The notes under the pieces were generated by a model. The model made no database searches. It was not told where the DNA came from and worked only from the letters and a program-made list of their open reading frames with translations. From CAVLCC01 sp963624975 (GTDB lineage: Bacteria > Actinomycetota > Coriobacteriia > Coriobacteriales > CADBOM01): 7,220 nucleotides of DNA. This document shows, one piece after another, positions 6,903 to 7,220 of the stretch. Within the stretch, counting starts at the first letter, position 1. Every line of letters starts with the position of its first letter. Position numbers and translations under genes: made by a program. The stretch covers positions 1 to 7,220 of the forward strand of contig CAVFRF010000030.1 in NCBI GenBank assembly GCA_963624975.1. Direction: 5' to 3'.

Positions 6903-7220
6903 CTAATCTCTGTGATTCTCCAACGTGCGCATGAGCGACTGCACGTCGTGACGTTGGTAATAGCGGTAATCGACCTTCTGGCTGTGGCCGCACAGCTTGC
7001 TCACGACCGCGCTGTTGTATCCCTCTTCGAACACCCACGTCACGTAGCTGTTGCGCAGGTTCTTGAACGGCACGCCCGCGAAGGGCTGCGTGGAGAACCA
7101 GCGCTTCCAAGCCACCGTGAGGCCGTTGGGGCTTGCGGGTCCGCCGTGGTCGTCCACCAGCCAGCCTTCTGCACCTCCGAGGCCTTCACCTTCCCCATCT
7201 TCACGCGGCCCCACCTGGGC
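6903..7220 (-). pseudogene. Tyrosine recombinase/phage integrase, C-terminal part, probably frameshifted (runs off window)
   Basis: The catalytic end of a phage-type site-specific recombinase. The intact frame from about 7166 down to the stop at 6903 has SPNGLTVAWKRW, then FKNLRNSYVTW with the box-II Arg at 7053-7055. The usual HxxR histidine is replaced by Lys (KNLR). LCGHS follows with the motif histidine at 6984-6986, then DYRYYQRHD with the likely nucleophile at 6957-6959 (second Tyr). Upstream of about 7165 this frame turns into a Glu/Gly-rich string with poor G/C at codon third positions. The next frame instead reads WGRVKMGKVKASEVQKAGW with nearly every codon ending in G or C. The two frames join at CTGGCTGG (7157-7164), so a small deletion there probably breaks the gene. 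The N-terminal and core-binding domains are outside the window. Codon use in the rest matches the host. It probably belonged to an element integrated at the neighbouring tRNA-Thr. Confidence 0.75.

Noticed and set aside
7150..7170. Programmed ribosomal frameshift in the integrase
   Set aside because: No slippery heptamer or downstream structure stands out, and tyrosine recombinases are not normally made by frameshifting; a repeat-mediated deletion is simpler.

Overview
The window is a GC-rich bacterial chromosome segment. All five complete protein genes and the partial clpC lie on the plus strand, and their codons mostly end in G or C. The gene set and order (clpC, ispD, ispF, cysS, rlmB, yacP/rae1) are a shortened version of the conserved clpC-to-yacP supraoperon known from Bacillus. 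GC content, GAG/AAG/CTC-type codon use and an Actinobacteria-like U73 discriminator on the tRNA suggest a high-GC Gram-positive, perhaps a member of the Coriobacteriia. That placement is inference from gene order and composition, not from a search.

Bases 1-1890 are the 3' three-quarters of clpC (AAA+ unfoldase of the ClpCP protease); its start lies outside the window. A perfect 10-bp hairpin follows it (1910-1940), probably a terminator. Bases 1998-6471 are a tight co-directional cluster. It holds ispD and ispF (two steps of the MEP isoprenoid pathway), cysS (cysteinyl-tRNA synthetase), rlmB (TrmH-family 23S rRNA 2'-O-methyltransferase) and a NYN/PIN-fold ribonuclease of the YacP/Rae1 family. 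Gaps are 4 nt (ispD-ispF, if ispF starts at the TTG), 1 nt (cysS-rlmB) and 3 nt (rlmB-yacP). Only ispF-cysS has a real gap, with weak hairpins. The last three genes all act on translation: tRNA charging, rRNA modification and ribosome-linked mRNA cleavage.

Bases 6510-6670 are a self-contained tRNA-Thr(UGU) unit with its own promoter, an encoded CCA and a strong intrinsic terminator. Beyond it the sequence changes character. A more AT-rich non-coding stretch with short repeats is followed by a minus-strand terminator and the 3' part of a minus-strand tyrosine recombinase that runs off the right edge. This looks like the end of an integrative element inserted at the tRNA-Thr gene. Within the last 65 bases, codon statistics switch reading frame at a CTGG tandem repeat, so the integrase appears frameshifted.

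I see no clearly novel multi-gene system here. The most notable points are the probable tRNA-Thr integration junction with a decaying integrase, the N-terminal extensions of IspD (about 53 residues) and RlmB (about 90 residues, Gly/Lys/Arg-rich), and the condensed Firmicutes-like gene order lacking radA/disA, gltX/cysE and mrnC.
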